A DNA stretch of 64,000 nucleotides from JBFLXR01 sp040757065 (GCA_040757065.1 JBFLXR010000001.1:62001-126000), one strand, 5' to 3'; shown: positions 1 through 8,131, counted from the stretch's first letter. Program-made: numbers and translations. Notes: generated from the letters alone by a model not told the origin.

Positions 1-61
1 ACAATACAGCCGAGTTTCTGTTGTTGTTGCCCTTGGCAAAGCGAAATTGAAGCATGCTGCC

Positions 62-101
62 ACCAAGCAAAACGGCTGCTAAGGCAGCCGTTTTGCTTGG
101 T
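62..101 (-). terminator. Hairpin terminator after pstB
   Basis: A perfect 18-bp inverted repeat (left arm ACCAAGCAAAACGGCTGC) closes on a 4-nt loop TAAG. The inner GC-rich stem is flanked by AAAA and TTTT, so it can terminate in either direction. It lies 36 nt past the pstB stop codon and most likely ends the pst transcript. It may also serve a rightward gene beyond the window edge. Bases 1-61 hold nothing I can assign. Confidence 0.8.
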
Positions 102-136
102 CCCGCCGACTTTGCGCCGCCGGAGATGGGGTTATC

Positions 137-910
137 TTAGCCGAAGCGGCCGGTAATGTAATCCTCGGTTTCTTTGCGCTTCGGATTCGTGAAGACCGTG
201 CTGGTGTCGCCGAATTCGATTAGGTCGCCCATGTACATGTAGGCGGTGAAATCGGATACGCGTGCGGCTTGCTGCATGTTGTGCGTCACGATCACGATAG
301 TGAATTCTTCTTTCAGCTCGTCGATCAGCTTTTCGATGTGCGCGGTCGAAATCGGATCGAGCGCGGAGGTCGGCTCGTCCAGCAGCAACACTTGCGGTTT
401 GACGGCAATCGCGCGGGCGATGCACAGACGCTGTTGCTGGCCGCCGGAGAGTCCGGTGCCGCTTTGTTTCAGTTTGTCTTTCACTTCCGTCCACAGCGCG
501 GCTTTTTTCAGTGCCCATTCCACGCGTTCGTCCATGTCGTGACGGTTCAGACTCTCATAGAGTTTTACGCCGAACGCAATATTGTCGTAAATCGACATCG
601 GGAAGGGGGTGGGCTTCTGAAATACCATGCCGATTTTGGCGCGCAGGGTGTTCAGGTCTTGCTTCTTGTCGAGAATGTTGTCGCCGTCGAGCAGAATTTC
701 GCCGGTCGCCTTTTGCTTCGGATAAAGCTGGTACATCCGGTTGAAGGTGCGCAACAGGGTGGACTTGCCGCAACCGGACGGGCCGATGAAGGCGGTGACC
801 ATCTTTTCCGGGATGGTCAGATTGATGTCCTTCAGCGCGCGATAGCCGCCGTAGTAGAAATTCAGGTCGCGCACGACCAGCTTCGGGGTGATTTGTTTTT
901 CACCATTCAT
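137..910 (-). CDS. pstB: Phosphate ABC transporter ATP-binding protein PstB
   Basis: ATPase subunit of the high-affinity phosphate importer PstSCAB; a PstB dimer on the cytoplasmic face of the PstC/PstA channel drives uptake of inorganic phosphate. Nucleotide-site motifs are all visible: Walker A GPSGCGKST (residues 43-51), ABC signature LSGGQQQ (154-160), Walker B ending DEPTSALDP (178-186) and the switch His210 in VTHN. The 257 residues are full length for the family. It is the last gene of pstS-pstC-pstA-pstB and is followed by a strong hairpin, so phoU is not directly behind it here. The Pho box ahead of pstS presumably controls it. Confidence 0.97.
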   Translation of the reverse strand: MNGEKQITPKLVVRDLNFYYGGYRALKDINLTIPEKMVTAFIGPSGCGKSTLLRTFNRMYQLYPKQKATGEILLDGDNILDKKQDLNTLRAKIGMVFQKPTPFPMSIYDNIAFGVKLYESLNRHDMDERVEWALKKAALWTEVKDKLKQSGTGLSGGQQQRLCIARAIAVKPQVLLLDEPTSALDPISTAHIEKLIDELKEEFTIVIVTHNMQQAARVSDFTAYMYMGDLIEFGDTSTVFTNPKRKETEDYITGRFG

Positions 911-946
911 GGGTTTGCATCCTTAACGGGTTATTTGCACTCTCAA

Positions 947-1792
947 CTAGTGACCGGTCTGGCCTTGGCGGAACAGCACGCGCGCGACAATGTTCAGTGC
1001 CAGCACGCTGAAGGTAATCAGCAATGCGCCGGCCCATGCCAAGTGATGCCAGTCTTCATAGGGACTCATGGCGAACTGGAAAATTACGACGGGCAGATTC
1101 GCCATCGGCTGATCCATGTTGCTGTTCCAGAACTGATTGTTTAGCGCGGTAAACAGCAGCGGTGCTGTTTCGCCGCTGATGCGGGCGACCGCAAGCAGCA
1201 CGCCGGTAATAATGCCCGCGCGCGCGGCGCGCAGCGTGACGAAATTGATGACTTTCCATTGCGGCGCACCCAGTGCGGCAGCGGCTTCGCGCAGGCTGTT
1301 CGGCACCAGACGCAGCATGTTTTCGGTTGTACGAATCACGATGGGGATCACCAGTATCGACAGCGCGAATGCGCCGCCCCAGCCGGAGAAGTGCTTCACC
1401 TTGACGACGTACACTTCGTAGACGAACAGGCCGATCACAATCGACGGCGCAGAGAGCAGTACATCGTTGATGAAGCGTGTAATCGGCGCCAGCCAGCCGC
1501 GCTGGCCGAATTCGGCCAGATAGGTACCAGCCAGAATGCCGACCGGCGTACCAATCAGGGTGGCGATCACTGTCATCATCAGGCTGCCGGCAATAGCGTT
1601 AATCAGGCCGCCGTCGCTGCCGGGTGGCGGCGTGGTTTGAGTAAAGACAGCCAGGCTCAGGCCGGGAATGCCATGCTCCAGCAAAGTCAGCAGGATCCAG
1701 CCCAGCCAGAACAGGCCGAAGGCCATGGCAAGAATGGAAATGTCCAGACTAAGCGCATTTATCAACCGGCGACGGGTATACAGATTAACCAT
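947..1792 (-). CDS. pstA: Phosphate ABC transporter permease PstA
   Basis: One of the two membrane subunits of the PstSCAB phosphate importer. The 281-residue protein begins with a basic tail (YTRRRLINAL) and a first membrane helix, followed by about five more hydrophobic helices. The permease loop that docks on the ATPase is seen as EAAAALGAPQWKVI in the second half. It starts 2 nt after the pstC stop codon and ends 36 nt before pstB, so all three are one transcript. Length and helix pattern are normal for PstA. Confidence 0.96.
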   Translation of the reverse strand: MVNLYTRRRLINALSLDISILAMAFGLFWLGWILLTLLEHGIPGLSLAVFTQTTPPPGSDGGLINAIAGSLMMTVIATLIGTPVGILAGTYLAEFGQRGWLAPITRFINDVLLSAPSIVIGLFVYEVYVVKVKHFSGWGGAFALSILVIPIVIRTTENMLRLVPNSLREAAAALGAPQWKVINFVTLRAARAGIITGVLLAVARISGETAPLLFTALNNQFWNSNMDQPMANLPVVIFQFAMSPYEDWHHLAWAGALLITFSVLALNIVARVLFRQGQTGH

Positions 1793-1794
1793 AA

Positions 1795-2757
1795 TTAGCT
1801 CGTGCTCCCTTCGCGTTTCGACAGTTTGTACAACATGAAGCGCGCGATCGACAGTACGACCAGCGTAATAAAGAATAGGATCAGGCCGAGTTCGACCAGC
1901 GAGGAGGTATACAGATCGCCGACCGCTTCAGTGAATTCGTTGGCCAGCGCCGAGGAGATGCTGTTGCCCGGCATCAGCAGGGATTGACTGAGTTCGTGTG
2001 CGTTACCGATTACGAAGGTGACCGCCATGGTTTCGCCCAACGCGCGGCCAAGCCCAAGCATAATGCTGCCCACCACACCGATGCGGGTGTAGGGCAGAAC
2101 CACGTTCCACATGACTTCCCAAGTGGTCGCGCCAAGGCCGTAGGCGGATTCTTTCAGTAAGGTCGGCACGACTTCGAATACGTCTCGCATGACCGAGGTG
2201 ATGAAGGGGATGACCATGATGGCCAGAATAATCCCGGCGGTGAGCATGCCGATGCCCATCGGCGGCCCGGAGAAGAAGGGGCCGATCACGGCCAATTTGC
2301 CCAGATGATCGTTCAGCCACGGCTCGATATGGTCGCCGAACAGCGGAGCGAAAACGAACAGCCCCCACATGCCGTAAATAATGCTGGGAATGCCGGCCAG
2401 CAATTCGACTGCAATGCCCAGCGGGCGGCGCAGCCAGCGAGGAGATAGTTCCGTTAGAAACAAAGCGATGCCGAAACTCACCGGAATGGCGATCAGCAGG
2501 GCGATACCGGCGGTCACGATAGTGCCGGTAATCGGAACCAGTGCGCCGAATTGATCCGTTACCGGATCCCACTCGGGACTGATCAGAAAATGGAAGCCGA
2601 AGGCTTTGATCGCTGGCAAACTGCCGATAACCAGCGAGGCGATAATGCCCAGCAACAGGGCGAGGACGGCGAATGCCGACAGGCGCGTAATATTGCGGAA
2701 CAGGATGTCCAGTCCGACCTGGCGTTTTAAGCGCGTTTCGCGTAAGAACATGGGCAT
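1795..2757 (-). CDS. pstC: Phosphate ABC transporter permease PstC
   Basis: Partner of PstA in the inner-membrane channel of the phosphate importer. The 320 residues show a first helix after a basic N-terminus, a periplasmic section (SPEWDPVTDQFGALVPI) and five further helices. The ATPase-docking loop reads KESAYGLGATTWEVM. No strong Shine-Dalgarno precedes the first ATG, and a second ATG lies two codons in, so the exact start is open by two residues. An intrinsic terminator separates it from pstS, which should make pstCAB less abundant than the binding protein. Confidence 0.96.
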   Translation of the reverse strand: MPMFLRETRLKRQVGLDILFRNITRLSAFAVLALLLGIIASLVIGSLPAIKAFGFHFLISPEWDPVTDQFGALVPITGTIVTAGIALLIAIPVSFGIALFLTELSPRWLRRPLGIAVELLAGIPSIIYGMWGLFVFAPLFGDHIEPWLNDHLGKLAVIGPFFSGPPMGIGMLTAGIILAIMVIPFITSVMRDVFEVVPTLLKESAYGLGATTWEVMWNVVLPYTRIGVVGSIMLGLGRALGETMAVTFVIGNAHELSQSLLMPGNSISSALANEFTEAVGDLYTSSLVELGLILFFITLVVLSIARFMLYKLSKREGSTS

Positions 2758-2784
2758 ATCGTTATTTTATTTACCGTAGAACCG

Positions 2785-2815
2785 AAAAATCGAGGGGGCT
2801 TGTGCCCCCTCGATT
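2785..2815 (-). terminator. Attenuating terminator between pstS and pstC
   Basis: A 12-bp GC-rich hairpin (left arm on the plus strand AATCGAGGGGGC, loop TTGT). Read on the minus strand it is followed by a run of five T, giving a full intrinsic terminator. It lies 40-70 nt past the pstS stop and just before pstC within one operon, so partial read-through would set the excess of binding protein over permease. Confidence 0.8.
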
Positions 2816-2857
2816 ATAGCTTGGAATCGCACATTCTCGCTGCAATTCCTTGCATGT

Positions 2858-3904
2858 TTACTTCCAGATGGCCTTGCCGGCTGCATCCTTGATCTGTGCT
2901 TTCCAGGCAGCACGAACCAGTTGCTGCACTTTTTCCGGCATCGGCACGTAGTCCAGCGCTTCGGCTGTTTTGCCGCCGTTTGCATAGGCCCAGTCGAAGA
3001 ACTTCAGTACTTCCTTCCCGGTTTCAGGCTTTTCCTGTGCCTTGTGCATCAGAATGAAGGTGGCACCGGTAATCGGCCAGCTTTCCTTGCCCGGTTCGTC
3101 GGTCAGCAGTTCATAGAAGCCGGGGGCTTTGTCCCAGTGTGCATTGGCGGCAGCGGCCTTAAAGGTGCTGTCGTCCGGCTTGACGAACTGACCGTCGCGG
3201 TTCTTCAGTTGCACGTAGTTCATCTTGTTTTGCAGGGCATAGGCGTATTCCACGTAACCGATGGAGTTCTTGATGCGTTGTACGTAAGAAGCTACGCCTT
3301 CGTTGCCCTTGCCGCCGGTGCCGGTCTTCCAGGAAACGGCGGTGCCTTCACCGACTGTGCTCTTCCATTCGGCATTGACCTTGGACAGGTAGTTGGTGAA
3401 GATGAAGGTTGTGCCCGAGCCGTCGGAGCGGTGAACAACGGTGATGTTTTCGTCAGGCAGATTCACGCCAGCGTTCAGGGCTGCGATAGCCGGATCGTTC
3501 CACTTGGTGATCTTGCCCAAGAAAATGTCGCCCAGAACTTTGGCGTCCAGCTTCAGTTTGCCAGCTTCGATACCGTTGATGTTCACAACCGGCACAACGC
3601 CGCCCATCACTGCCGGGAATTGCATCAGGCCGTTCTTTTCCAGATCTTCAGGCTTCATCGGCATGTCGGAGGCGCCGAAATCGACGGTTTTAGCGGTGAT
3701 TTGCTTAATGCCGCCGCCGGAGCCGATCGATTGGTAGTTCAGGCCGACGCCGGTTTGTGCTTTATAGGCTTCTGCCCACTTGGCGTAGATCGGGTAGGGG
3801 AAGGTTGCGCCTGCGCCGGTCAGGTCGGTTGCCAGAGTGGTACCGGAAGCGAAGATGCCGGCGATCAGGGTCAGGCTGCAATAAAGACGATTCGTAGTGT
3901 TCAT
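2858..3904 (-). CDS. pstS: Periplasmic phosphate-binding protein PstS
   Basis: Captures inorganic phosphate in the periplasm and hands it to PstC/PstA. An N-terminal signal peptide of about 25 residues (hydrophobic LIAGIFASGTTLA) precedes the mature start TDLTGAGATFPYPIY, the usual beginning of this family. Ligand-loop motifs SGGGIKQI and RSDGSGTT are present. The 348-residue length is normal. There is no lipobox cysteine at the cleavage site, so it should be soluble. GGAGAG lies four nt before the ATG. It heads the pst operon behind a Pho box. Confidence 0.97.
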   Translation of the reverse strand: MNTTNRLYCSLTLIAGIFASGTTLATDLTGAGATFPYPIYAKWAEAYKAQTGVGLNYQSIGSGGGIKQITAKTVDFGASDMPMKPEDLEKNGLMQFPAVMGGVVPVVNINGIEAGKLKLDAKVLGDIFLGKITKWNDPAIAALNAGVNLPDENITVVHRSDGSGTTFIFTNYLSKVNAEWKSTVGEGTAVSWKTGTGGKGNEGVASYVQRIKNSIGYVEYAYALQNKMNYVQLKNRDGQFVKPDDSTFKAAAANAHWDKAPGFYELLTDEPGKESWPITGATFILMHKAQEKPETGKEVLKFFDWAYANGGKTAEALDYVPMPEKVQQLVRAAWKAQIKDAAGKAIWK

Positions 3905-3954
3905 GGACTCTCCGTGAGTTCGTATATTCGGGTGCTGTTCGATCAGCGAGTCGC

Positions 3955-3988
3955 ATCATAGCTCTTCTATGTTACACAATTATTACAT
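3955..3988 (-). promoter_or_regulatory. Pho box and -10 element of the pstS promoter
   Basis: On the minus strand ATGTAATAATTGTGTAAC (3971-3988) matches the consensus CTGTCATAAATCTGTCAC at 13 of 18 positions. It contains the direct repeat TGTAAT/TGTAAC with 11-nt periodicity. Exactly 10 nt downstream is TATGAT (3955-3960) as the -10 hexamer, the spacing known for PhoB-activated promoters that lack a -35. The inferred start is near 3948, giving a leader of about 43 nt before pstS. Confidence 0.8.
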
Positions 3989-4021
3989 ATTCCCGGCGAG
4001 CGGGGGCGGCCCGCACAATTT

Positions 4022-4035
4022 TTGATTCGGATCAA
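4022..4035. promoter_or_regulatory. FNR/Anr-type operator upstream of tpiA
   Basis: TTGATTCGGATCAA is a perfect match to the FNR-family palindrome TTGAT-N4-ATCAA. Its centre is about 44 nt upstream of the inferred tpiA transcription start and it directly abuts the -35 hexamer. This is close to the -41.5 position used by FNR-type activators. It lies about 80 nt upstream of the divergent pstS start, where a role is less likely. Identity of the bound regulator is inference. Confidence 0.65.
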
Positions 4036-4037
4036 GA

Positions 4038-4066
4038 TTGACCATTTGTTTATTCATCGGTAGGAT
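4038..4066 (+). promoter_or_regulatory. Sigma-70 promoter for tpiA-secG-(nuo)
   Basis: TTGACC (4038-4043) and TAGGAT (4061-4066) are separated by exactly 17 nt, giving an inferred start near 4073 and a short leader before the strong Shine-Dalgarno GGGGGAGAGG of tpiA. The -35 is preceded by an FNR-type palindrome. Confidence 0.6.
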
Positions 4067-4096
4067 TGCCAACTTTCGTAGGGGGAGAGGACAAAA

Positions 4097-4852
4097 ATGC
4101 GTCGCAAACTGGTTGCCGGGAATTGGAAAATGCATGGTTCGCTTGCTCAAAACGCAAGCCTGCTGGATGCAGTGGCAAACGGTATGGCGCAATTGTCCGG
4201 CGTGGACTGCGCAGTATGCGTACCTTTCCCTTATTTGTATCAGGCGCAGCAGAAGCTGGCGGGTACGCCGGTATTGTGGGGCGCGCAGGATGTGCACCAG
4301 CTGGAAAAGGGTGCATATACCGGCGAGGTTTCTGGCGCGATGCTCAGTGATTTCGGGTGCCGGTATGCGATTGTCGGGCATTCCGAGCGTCGTGCGATTT
4401 ACGGTGAGAGCAGCCAGTTGGTGGCGGAGAAGTTCGCTGCGGCACAGAAGTCGGGGTTGATTCCGATTTTGTGCGTCGGTGAAACGTTGGAAGAGCGCGA
4501 GTCCGGTACAACGGAGGCTGTGGTGGCCGAACAGTTGGACGCTGTAATTGCATTGAGCGGCGTGCAGGCATTGCGAAATGCAGTGGTGGCTTATGAACCC
4601 GTGTGGGCGATCGGTACCGGCAAAACCGCAACGCCGGAGCAGGCGCAGGCGGTTCATGCTTTTATCCGGCAGCGCGTTGCAAAGCTGGACGAGCAGGTTG
4701 CAGGCGGTTTGTGTATACTTTATGGTGGTAGCGTTAAAGCCTCTAACGCGGCCGAACTGTTCGCAATGGCGGATATCGATGGCGGATTGATCGGCGGCGC
4801 TTCTTTGATTGCTGAAGAGTTTCTGGCAATTTGCCGCGCCGGACAGGCGTAG
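4097..4852 (+). CDS. tpiA: Triosephosphate isomerase
   Basis: Interconverts dihydroxyacetone phosphate and glyceraldehyde 3-phosphate in glycolysis and gluconeogenesis. The 251 residues form a normal TIM barrel. Catalytic residues are readable: the lysine in GNWKMHG near residue 11, the histidine in VGHSERR and the glutamate in YEPVWAIGTG, with the phosphate loop LYGGSV near the C-terminus. A strong Shine-Dalgarno (GGGGGAGAGG) supports the ATG. It is followed within about 30 nt by secG, the common tpiA-secG-tRNA-Leu-nuo order of betaproteobacteria. A promoter with an FNR-type site lies upstream. Confidence 0.97.
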   Translation: MRRKLVAGNWKMHGSLAQNASLLDAVANGMAQLSGVDCAVCVPFPYLYQAQQKLAGTPVLWGAQDVHQLEKGAYTGEVSGAMLSDFGCRYAIVGHSERRAIYGESSQLVAEKFAAAQKSGLIPILCVGETLEERESGTTEAVVAEQLDAVIALSGVQALRNAVVAYEPVWAIGTGKTATPEQAQAVHAFIRQRVAKLDEQVAGGLCILYGGSVKASNAAELFAMADIDGGLIGGASLIAEEFLAICRAGQA

Positions 4853-4878
4853 TTTTAAGACAATCAGTTTGGAGTAGT

Positions 4879-5217
4879 GTGTTGGAAACATTGGTTTGGG
4901 TAGTGCATGTGATCGCAGCGATCGCGCTGATCGGCTTGGTGTTGATGCAACACGGCAAGGGTGTGGATATGGGCGCGGCGTTCGGCTCGGGATCGGCGGG
5001 CAGTCTGTTCGGATCAAGCGGTTCGGCAAATTTTCTCAGCCGCAGCACGGTAGCAGCGGCAACCGTATTCTTTATTACCAGCCTGACGCTGACTTACTTG
5101 TCAACGCAGCCGGCAAAATCTTCCGGCGTGATGGATAAAGTGGATGTTTCCAAGTCGGTGGCTCCGGCCGCGGGCGGAGCGGACGATGCATCCAAAGCGA
5201 AAGAGATTCCGAAATAA
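4879..5217 (+). CDS. secG: Preprotein translocase subunit SecG
   Basis: Small inner-membrane subunit of the SecYEG protein export channel. The protein has two membrane helices: the first within LVWVVHVIAAIALIGLVLMQ, the second within TVAAATVFFITSLTLTYL. Between them is the conserved loop GKGVDMGAAFGSGSAGSLFG. The C-terminal tail is rich in Lys, Ala and Ser and variable, as usual. The open frame runs 16 codons further upstream into tpiA, but GGAG at 4871-4874 fits GTG 4879 (spacing 4) or TTG 4882 (spacing 7). I chose GTG, giving 112 residues; TTG is a real alternative. Confidence 0.93.
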   Translation: MLETLVWVVHVIAAIALIGLVLMQHGKGVDMGAAFGSGSAGSLFGSSGSANFLSRSTVAAATVFFITSLTLTYLSTQPAKSSGVMDKVDVSKSVAPAAGGADDASKAKEIPK

Positions 5218-5250
5218 GTGATAAAAGAATAATAAGCAATTAAGTTGCAA

Positions 5251-5335
5251 GCCGATGTGGTGAAATTGGTAGACACGCTATCTTGAGGGGGTAGTGGCGA
5301 AAGCCGTAGCAGTTCGAGTCTGCTCATCGGCACCA
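5251..5335 (+). tRNA. tRNA-Leu (anticodon GAG)
   Basis: An 85-nt class II tRNA. Acceptor arms GCCGATG (5251-5257) and CATCGGC (5325-5331) pair perfectly. The anticodon arm CTATC/GGTAG holds loop TTGAGGG with anticodon GAG at 5285-5287. A long variable arm (TGGCGAAAGCCG) and T-arm with GTTCGAGTC follow. Discriminator A and CCA are encoded (5332-5335). It decodes CTC and CTT. It sits between secG and nuoA, so it is probably processed from their common transcript. Confidence 0.97.
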
Positions 5336-5341
5336 GAATCA

Positions 5342-5365
5342 GGTCGGAATCAGGGGATTCCGGCC
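5342..5365 (+). other. Stem-loop between tRNA-Leu and nuoA
   Basis: GGTCGGAATC and GATTCCGGCC pair over 10 bp (one T-G wobble) around loop AGGG, starting 6 nt after the tRNA CCA end. No T-run follows, so it does not look like a full intrinsic terminator. It could mark the 3' processing border of the tRNA or protect the 5' end of the nuo mRNA; both are inference. Confidence 0.4.
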
Positions 5366-5424
5366 AAGTTGGCAAACTAGAGGATGCCTGCGCCACCCGG
5401 TGCAGCGCAGTGGGGAGAACTCAG

Positions 5425-5781
5425 ATGTTGGAAAGCTACTTTCCGGTACTGCTGTTTATCTGTATCGGTCTGGCAGTCGGTGTTGTGCCGTTGGCGCTCG
5501 GTAAGTTTTTAGGTCCAAACCGTCCCGACGATAAAAAACTCTCACCTTACGAGTGCGGCTTCGAAGCCTTCGAAGATGCGCGCATGAAGTTCGACGTGCG
5601 CTACTATCTCGTCGCCATTCTTTTCATTCTTTTCGATCTGGAAATTGCCTTTTTGTTCCCGTGGGCGATTGTGCTCAAGGAAATCGGTACATTCGGATTT
5701 GTCGCGATGTTGGTTTTCCTGGCCATTCTGGTGGTCGGGTTTATCTATGAGTGGATGAAGGGGGCGTTGGAATGGGAATAG
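5425..5781 (+). CDS. nuoA: NADH-quinone oxidoreductase subunit A
   Basis: Small membrane subunit of proton-pumping complex I. Three hydrophobic helices flank the conserved loop SPYECGFEAFEDARMKFDVR, which lies near the quinone cavity. The 118-residue length is normal. A GTG five codons upstream is also open, but the Shine-Dalgarno GGGGAGA at 5412-5418 fits the ATG chosen here. First gene of the complete nuoA-N operon; its end overlaps nuoB by 10 nt. Confidence 0.96.
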   Translation: MLESYFPVLLFICIGLAVGVVPLALGKFLGPNRPDDKKLSPYECGFEAFEDARMKFDVRYYLVAILFILFDLEIAFLFPWAIVLKEIGTFGFVAMLVFLAILVVGFIYEWMKGALEWE

Positions 5782-6251
5782 AAGGGGTTCTGGAGAAGGG
5801 GTTCGTCACTACTTCGCTGGACACAGTCATTAATTACACCCGTACCGGCTCCTTGTGGCCGATGACCTTCGGTCTGGCTTGCTGTGCGGTGGAAATGATG
5901 CATGCTGTGGCTTCCCGCTACGACTTGTCGCGTTTCGGCGCCGAAGTATTCCGCCCGAGCCCGCGTCAGTCCGACTTGATGTTCGTGGCCGGTACGCTGT
6001 GCAATAAGATGGCTCCTGCCTTGCGCAAGGTTTACGACCAAATGGCCGAGCCGCGTTACGTCATCTCGATGGGTTCCTGCGCCAACGGCGGCGGCTACTA
6101 TCATTACTCGTATTCTGTGGTGCGCGGTTGCGACCGCATCGTTCCGGTTGACGTCTACGTGCCGGGCTGTCCGCCCACTGCCGAAGCACTCCTTTACGGC
6201 CTGATCCAGTTGCAAAAGAAGATCAAGCGCACCAATACCATTGCGCGATAG
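5772..6251 (+). CDS. nuoB: NADH-quinone oxidoreductase subunit B
   Basis: Carries the terminal iron-sulfur cluster N2 of complex I, which reduces quinone. The adjacent cysteines in LACCAVEMM and further cluster cysteines in GSCANGGG and VPGCPPTAE are all present. The N-terminus MGIEGVLEKGFVTT is the common betaproteobacterial start, so I use the ATG inside the end of nuoA rather than a GTG seven codons earlier. That gives 159 residues. Confidence 0.97.
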   Translation: MGIEGVLEKGFVTTSLDTVINYTRTGSLWPMTFGLACCAVEMMHAVASRYDLSRFGAEVFRPSPRQSDLMFVAGTLCNKMAPALRKVYDQMAEPRYVISMGSCANGGGYYHYSYSVVRGCDRIVPVDVYVPGCPPTAEALLYGLIQLQKKIKRTNTIAR

Positions 6252-6258
6252 GTGAGAC

Positions 6259-6855
6259 ATGGCTGCTGATTTGAATGTATTGCAAGAAAATCTGCGGGCA
6301 GTTCTGGGCAATAAGGTGGTAAACCTCGAATGCCGCCTCGGTGAGGTGACATTGACAGTGCCCGCCGCAGGACTGACGGAAACAATGACGGCGCTGCGCG
6401 ATGCAGAGCCGTTGCGTTTCGAGCAAATGATCGATTTGTGCGGTATAGATTATTCGACTTACGGCGACGGTATTTGGGAGGGCAAGCGTTTCGCATCGGT
6501 CGTGCACCTGCTATCGGTTGCCAATAACGCCCGTTTGCGCGTACGCGTTTTCTGCGAAGACGACGGTTTCCCGATGCTGGATTCGATTACCGGCATTTGG
6601 CCGTCTGCCAACTGGTTCGAACGCGAAGCTTTCGATCTGTACGGGATTGTGTTTACCGGCCACCCGGATCTGCGTCGCATCCTGACCGACTACGGCTTTA
6701 TCGGCAATCCGTTCCGCAAAGATTTCCCGCTGTCCGGTACGGTGGAGATGCGCTACGACGCCGAGCAGAAGCGCGTGGTATATCAACCGGTGACGGTCGA
6801 GCCGCGCGAAGTGACGCCGCGGATCATCCGCGAAGAGCATTTCGGGTGTAACTGA
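6259..6855 (+). CDS. nuoC: NADH-quinone oxidoreductase subunit C
   Basis: Peripheral-arm subunit of complex I, here separate from NuoD, unlike the fused NuoCD of enterobacteria. The 30-kDa family signature is seen in WPSANWFEREAFDLYGI and in HPDLRRILTDYGFIGNPFRKD, followed by the usual YQPVTVEPRE tail. The 198 residues are normal. GGTGAG overlaps the nuoB stop and serves as the ribosome site. Seven nt separate it from nuoB and 22 from nuoD. Confidence 0.97.
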   Translation: MAADLNVLQENLRAVLGNKVVNLECRLGEVTLTVPAAGLTETMTALRDAEPLRFEQMIDLCGIDYSTYGDGIWEGKRFASVVHLLSVANNARLRVRVFCEDDGFPMLDSITGIWPSANWFEREAFDLYGIVFTGHPDLRRILTDYGFIGNPFRKDFPLSGTVEMRYDAEQKRVVYQPVTVEPREVTPRIIREEHFGCN

Positions 6856-6877
6856 GTTGACGGAGTGAGACGCAACG

Positions 6878-8131
6878 ATGGCTGAGATTAAAAATTACAC
6901 GATGAACTTCGGGCCGCAGCATCCGGCGGCGCACGGGGTGCTGCGTTTGGTGCTGGAGCTGGACGGTGAGGTAGTGGAACGCGCTGATCCGCACATCGGA
7001 CTGCTGCACCGCGCGACGGAAAAACTGGCAGAAAGCAAAACCTTTCTGCAAACAGTGCCTTATATGGATCGTCTCGACTATGTGTCGATGATGTGCAATG
7101 AGCACGCCTATGTGATGGCTGTGGAAAAACTGATGGGCATCGATGTGCCGATCCGTGCACAGTATATCCGTGTGATGTTCGATGAAATTACCCGTATCCT
7201 GAATCACCTGATGTGGCTGGGCGCGCACGGGATGGACTTGGGTGCGATGACCATGTTCTTCTACACCTTCCGCGAGCGCGAAGACCTCATGGACGTGTAT
7301 GAGGCGGTCTCCGGCGCGCGTATGCATGCCGCTTACTACCGTCCGGGCGGGGTGTACCGCGATCTGCCGGATACTATGCCGCAATACGAGGCTTCCAAGA
7401 TTCACAACGATGCCGCTGTGCGGAAGCTGAATGAAAACCGTCAAGGTTCCCTGCTGGATTTCCTCGAAGATTTTACCAACCGTTTCCCCAAGTGCGTTGA
7501 CGACTACGAAACCCTGTTGACCGATAACCGTATTTGGAAGCAGCGCACAGTCGGTATCGGTGTGCTGACTCCCGAGCGTGCGCTGGCACTGGGGATGACC
7601 GGCCCGATGCTGCGTGGTTCCGGTATTGCGTGGGACATGCGCAAGAAGCAGCCTTATGAAGTGTATGACCGTATGGATTTCGATATTCCGGTCGGCACCG
7701 AAGGGGACTGTTATGACCGTTATCTGGTGCGCGTGGAAGAAATGCGTCAGTCGAACCGCATCATTAAACAGTGTATCGACTGGCTGCGCAAGAATCCCGG
7801 TACCGTCATCACTTCCAACCTGAAGGCGGCTCCGCCCAAGCGCGAAGCGATGAAGGAAAATATGGAAGAGCTGATTCACCACTTCAAGCTGTTCTCGGAA
7901 GGCATGCATGTGCCGCCCGGTGAAGCGTACAGCGCAGTGGAACACCCGAAGGGTGAATTCGGTATTTACTTGGTTTCGGACGGTGCGAACAAGCCCTACC
8001 GGATGAAGATTCGCGCACCTGGATTTGTTCATTTGTCTGCGCTGGATGAAATGTCGCGCGGTCATATGTTGGCCGACGTGGTGGCGATTATCGGTACGCA
8101 AGACATTGTTTTTGGAGAGGTTGACCGCTGA
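6878..8131 (+). CDS. nuoD: NADH-quinone oxidoreductase subunit D
   Basis: The 49-kDa subunit that, with NuoB, forms the quinone-binding pocket of complex I. It opens with the conserved NFGPQHPAAHGVLRL, carries HIGLLHRATEKL and the quinone-site YMDRLDYVSMM, and ends in the typical DIVFGEVDR. At 417 residues it is full length with no sign of damage. Its TGA overlaps the ATG of nuoE by one base (TGATG), suggesting translational coupling. Confidence 0.98.
   Translation: MAEIKNYTMNFGPQHPAAHGVLRLVLELDGEVVERADPHIGLLHRATEKLAESKTFLQTVPYMDRLDYVSMMCNEHAYVMAVEKLMGIDVPIRAQYIRVMFDEITRILNHLMWLGAHGMDLGAMTMFFYTFREREDLMDVYEAVSGARMHAAYYRPGGVYRDLPDTMPQYEASKIHNDAAVRKLNENRQGSLLDFLEDFTNRFPKCVDDYETLLTDNRIWKQRTVGIGVLTPERALALGMTGPMLRGSGIAWDMRKKQPYEVYDRMDFDIPVGTEGDCYDRYLVRVEEMRQSNRIIKQCIDWLRKNPGTVITSNLKAAPPKREAMKENMEELIHHFKLFSEGMHVPPGEAYSAVEHPKGEFGIYLVSDGANKPYRMKIRAPGFVHLSALDEMSRGHMLADVVAIIGTQDIVFGEVDR

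Noticed and set aside
1..55. Possible start of a minus-strand gene (MLQFRFAKGNNNRN) running out of the window
   Set aside because: Only 18 codons are visible, there is no good ribosome site, and it follows a terminator; plus-strand frames are equally unremarkable. Not enough to call.
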